From NCBI GenBank assembly GCA_963664245.1, contig OY760934.1:1984001-2048000 (forward strand): a stretch of DNA of 64,000 nt, read 5' to 3'. Source of the DNA: GCA-2711565 sp963664245. GTDB taxonomy: Bacteria > Bacteroidota > Bacteroidia > Bacteroidales > GCA-2711565. The position numbers and the translations under genes were made by a program. The first letter of the stretch is position 1; each line of letters begins with the position of its first letter. Shown here piece after piece: positions 62,496 to 64,000 of the stretch. The notes beneath the pieces are model-generated. The model had not been told where the DNA came from and ran no database searches. It saw only the letters and a program-made list of their open reading frames with translations.

Positions 62496-63395
62496 GTGCA
62501 TAAAAAATATCATACCATGAATAAAACTTCTTGGAGACATCATTACATACCAGAGTTCTATCTTGATGGATTTACGTCAAGCAATGGTATGTTTAAGATT
62601 TATGATGTTAAAGCAAAAAAATTTAAGAAGAATGGAAAAGAATTTTCACCGAGGACTCAATTTTTTGAAAAAAATGGCAACAGTTGGATTTCCGAGGATT
62701 TGATTGATGATACACAAGAGACAAAATATAGTAAAATTGACAACAGAGTTGCCGAGGTATTCCAAAGAATTCATAAATCTAATGCTCAAGATAAATTTAA
62801 TATAGATAATGATGATATTGCATTACTTCAATATTTCGTTGGAGTTATGTATTGGAGGACCCCGATAAACTACTCTGAAATAAAAGATATTATTCAGAAA
62901 AAGGAATTAAAAGAATTAGGACTTGTTTTAAAAAAGATTGACGATTCTTCGCCCTATGATATTAAGGAGTTTGAGGAAAGAATAAAAAATGATTCTAATT
63001 TCTTTAAAATGATGAAATTTTGGTTCCCAAATATCTCATTTCATGAGATTTTTAATTGTTCAACTCCTTTACATATAATTCCATTCTTTAAGACTTTTCC
63101 TTCAGTATGCAGTGACAACCCTGTGATTTCAAAAGAGCCGAAACGATTTAGAGTTTATAATGATGATTTTATTTTTCCATTAAGTGATACAACAGTATTT
63201 TTACGAGGAGAAAAAGTAAAAAAGCTTAATGGAGTTACCAAAATGCTGATTGATACTTTACAATATAAACAAGCACTTGAAATTGTGAGCTGTACTGATG
63301 AAAAATATTTGGAGCAATTAGACTCTTTTTATGACAAAAACTTCAGTGATTTAAAGGAGCTTAGAGAATTGATTTTTAAACAAGTATTTGAATAA
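62493..63395 (+). CDS. DUF4238 family protein
   Basis: 300 residues (292 if the second Met at 62517 is used). The family signature is SWRHHYIPEFYLDGFTSSNG at the start, followed by FKIYDVKAKKF, QFFEKNG, a helical middle with FVGVMYWRTPINYSEI and a late SVCSDNPVISKEPKRF and IFPLSDTTVFLRG. DUF4238 proteins are soluble, of unknown activity and common in accessory DNA. It is the third gene preceded by the leader repeat. AT-rich. Confidence 0.8.
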   Translation: MVHKKYHTMNKTSWRHHYIPEFYLDGFTSSNGMFKIYDVKAKKFKKNGKEFSPRTQFFEKNGNSWISEDLIDDTQETKYSKIDNRVAEVFQRIHKSNAQDKFNIDNDDIALLQYFVGVMYWRTPINYSEIKDIIQKKELKELGLVLKKIDDSSPYDIKEFEERIKNDSNFFKMMKFWFPNISFHEIFNCSTPLHIIPFFKTFPSVCSDNPVISKEPKRFRVYNDDFIFPLSDTTVFLRGEKVKKLNGVTKMLIDTLQYKQALEIVSCTDEKYLEQLDSFYDKNFSDLKELRELIFKQVFE

Positions 63396-63431
63396 TTACG
63401 TAACCAAACAATGTATAAAAATAAAACTATA

Positions 63432-64000
63432 ATGAAAACAATAAAGATAATATTCAGAATAATATTAGTGTTAGTCATTTCAAGCTGTGTTTCAAAGTCT
63501 GATTATGATAAATTAAAAACTGAAAATCAAAAACTAAAGAGAGAATTAGAAGAATGCGAGCACGGTGCAGAAAAACTGGCCACAAAGATTGAAATGGCTT
63601 ATTCAGGCAAAGATTATACTCTAGCAAGAAAAAACATAGAGTTATTAAAAATAAAGCATCCTGAATTTTATAAGGTTAATGAATTTGAAACATTACTATT
63701 AACCATCGAAAAAGAGGAAAAAGAATTTATAAGACTTCAAAATTTGAATAACACAGGAATGTGGGAAATTAGATACTTTGTTGATGACTTTGGCGAAAAA
63801 ACAAATGATGGTTATATTACATCAAAATCATTACTTAAAGGTACTTTTAGTAATAGCGCCACTCAAAACTCAAGTTTATTAATTTATCCATTAATATCAA
63901 AGTGGGATGAATTTAAAAAACTTGGATATAACATCTCTTTTCAACTATATGAATATTCAAGAAACAATCCTGTTAAAGGTGAAGGTAGTTATAAAGTTTT
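63432..64000 (+). CDS. Lipoprotein with coiled coil, 3' end outside window
   Basis: An open frame of at least 189 codons running off the window. From the chosen ATG a lipoprotein signal ends LVLVISSCVSK (Cys about 19). A short coiled coil follows (about 25-45, YDKLKTENQKLKRELEEC), then a segment MAYSGKDYTLARKNIELLKIKHPE that looks like a single TPR-like helix pair. A beta-rich domain (about 115 onward) starts MWEIRYFVDDFGE. An in-frame ATG at 63411 would add seven residues (MYKNKTI). It stands 36 bp after the DUF4238 gene and has no clear leader repeat of its own. Confidence 0.7.
   Translation, partial: MKTIKIIFRIILVLVISSCVSKSDYDKLKTENQKLKRELEECEHGAEKLATKIEMAYSGKDYTLARKNIELLKIKHPEFYKVNEFETLLLTIEKEEKEFIRLQNLNNTGMWEIRYFVDDFGEKTNDGYITSKSLLKGTFSNSATQNSSLLIYPLISKWDEFKKLGYNISFQLYEYSRNNPVKGEGSYKV

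Noticed and set aside
59746..63420. Classical integron with attC sites
   Set aside because: The repeats lack clear RYYYAAC/GTTRRRY core pairs and no integrase gene is in the window. I kept only the looser cassette-like description.
1..64000. tRNA, rRNA, CRISPR arrays, transposases, phage genes
   Set aside because: I looked for cloverleaf-like segments, regular spacer arrays and recombinase motifs (DDE, tyrosine or serine recombinase) in the translated frames and saw none that I could support.

Overview
The window is chromosomal DNA of a member of the Bacteroidota. I infer the order Bacteroidales/Marinilabiliales. Pointers are a SusC/SusD pair with a FecI/FecR regulator pair, a DUF5916 outer-membrane protein, several MacB-type FtsX permeases, TAnnTTTG-type promoter elements and moderately AT-rich coding. 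No tRNA, rRNA, CRISPR array, transposase or integrase was seen.

Left third (1-26442): two export systems, each beside a sigma-54 response regulator/histidine kinase pair. Pair 1 (the regulator is cut by the window edge) converges on an RND tripartite efflux operon (adaptor, pump, TolC-like channel). Pair 2 is divergent from a long minus-strand ABC cluster: adaptor, one LolD/MacB-type ATPase, four different 808-826 aa permeases and three accessory genes. Both kinases start inside the stop region of their regulator with the same 11-bp overlap, so the two loci look like relatives.

Middle (26455-34097): housekeeping and single genes: nitroreductase, glutaminyl-peptide cyclotransferase-like lipoprotein, PIN-PhoH ATPase, DNA polymerase I, a small lipoprotein and a metallo-beta-lactamase-fold hydrolase.

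34098-43234: an island-like block on the minus strand: ECF sigma factor, FecR, SusC, SusD, FG-GAP repeat protein and DsbD-N-like protein, with no hydrolase. Its left edge carries three inverted repeats, one a perfect 40-bp palindrome. Beyond its right edge lies a second copy of the 3' end of the hydrolase gene, which suggests the block was inserted there.

43235-59273: a branched-chain acyl-CoA degradation region. It holds two HMG-CoA-lyase-family genes, a methylcrotonyl-CoA-carboxylase-type beta subunit, a methylglutaconyl-CoA-hydratase-like enzyme, a 5S-type carboxyltransferase fused to a biotin carrier, an acyl-CoA dehydrogenase, the fused isobutyryl-CoA mutase IcmF, butyrate kinase and a membrane iron-sulfur ETF:quinone oxidoreductase-like protein. 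No biotin carboxylase is present. With the 5S-type protein this resembles a transcarboxylase, so leucine-derived methylcrotonyl-CoA might be carboxylated from a keto acid rather than from bicarbonate and ATP. An AT-rich orphan gene bounded by 35-bp inverted repeats sits behind the acyl-CoA dehydrogenase gene.

Right end (59380-64000): accessory, AT-rich DNA. Three unrelated genes (repeat protein, EreA/ChaN-like lipoprotein, DUF4238 protein) each follow a copy of the same leader repeat. Every leader carries a short ORF beginning MLLPG whose early codons differ only at synonymous positions. A lipoprotein gene runs off the window.
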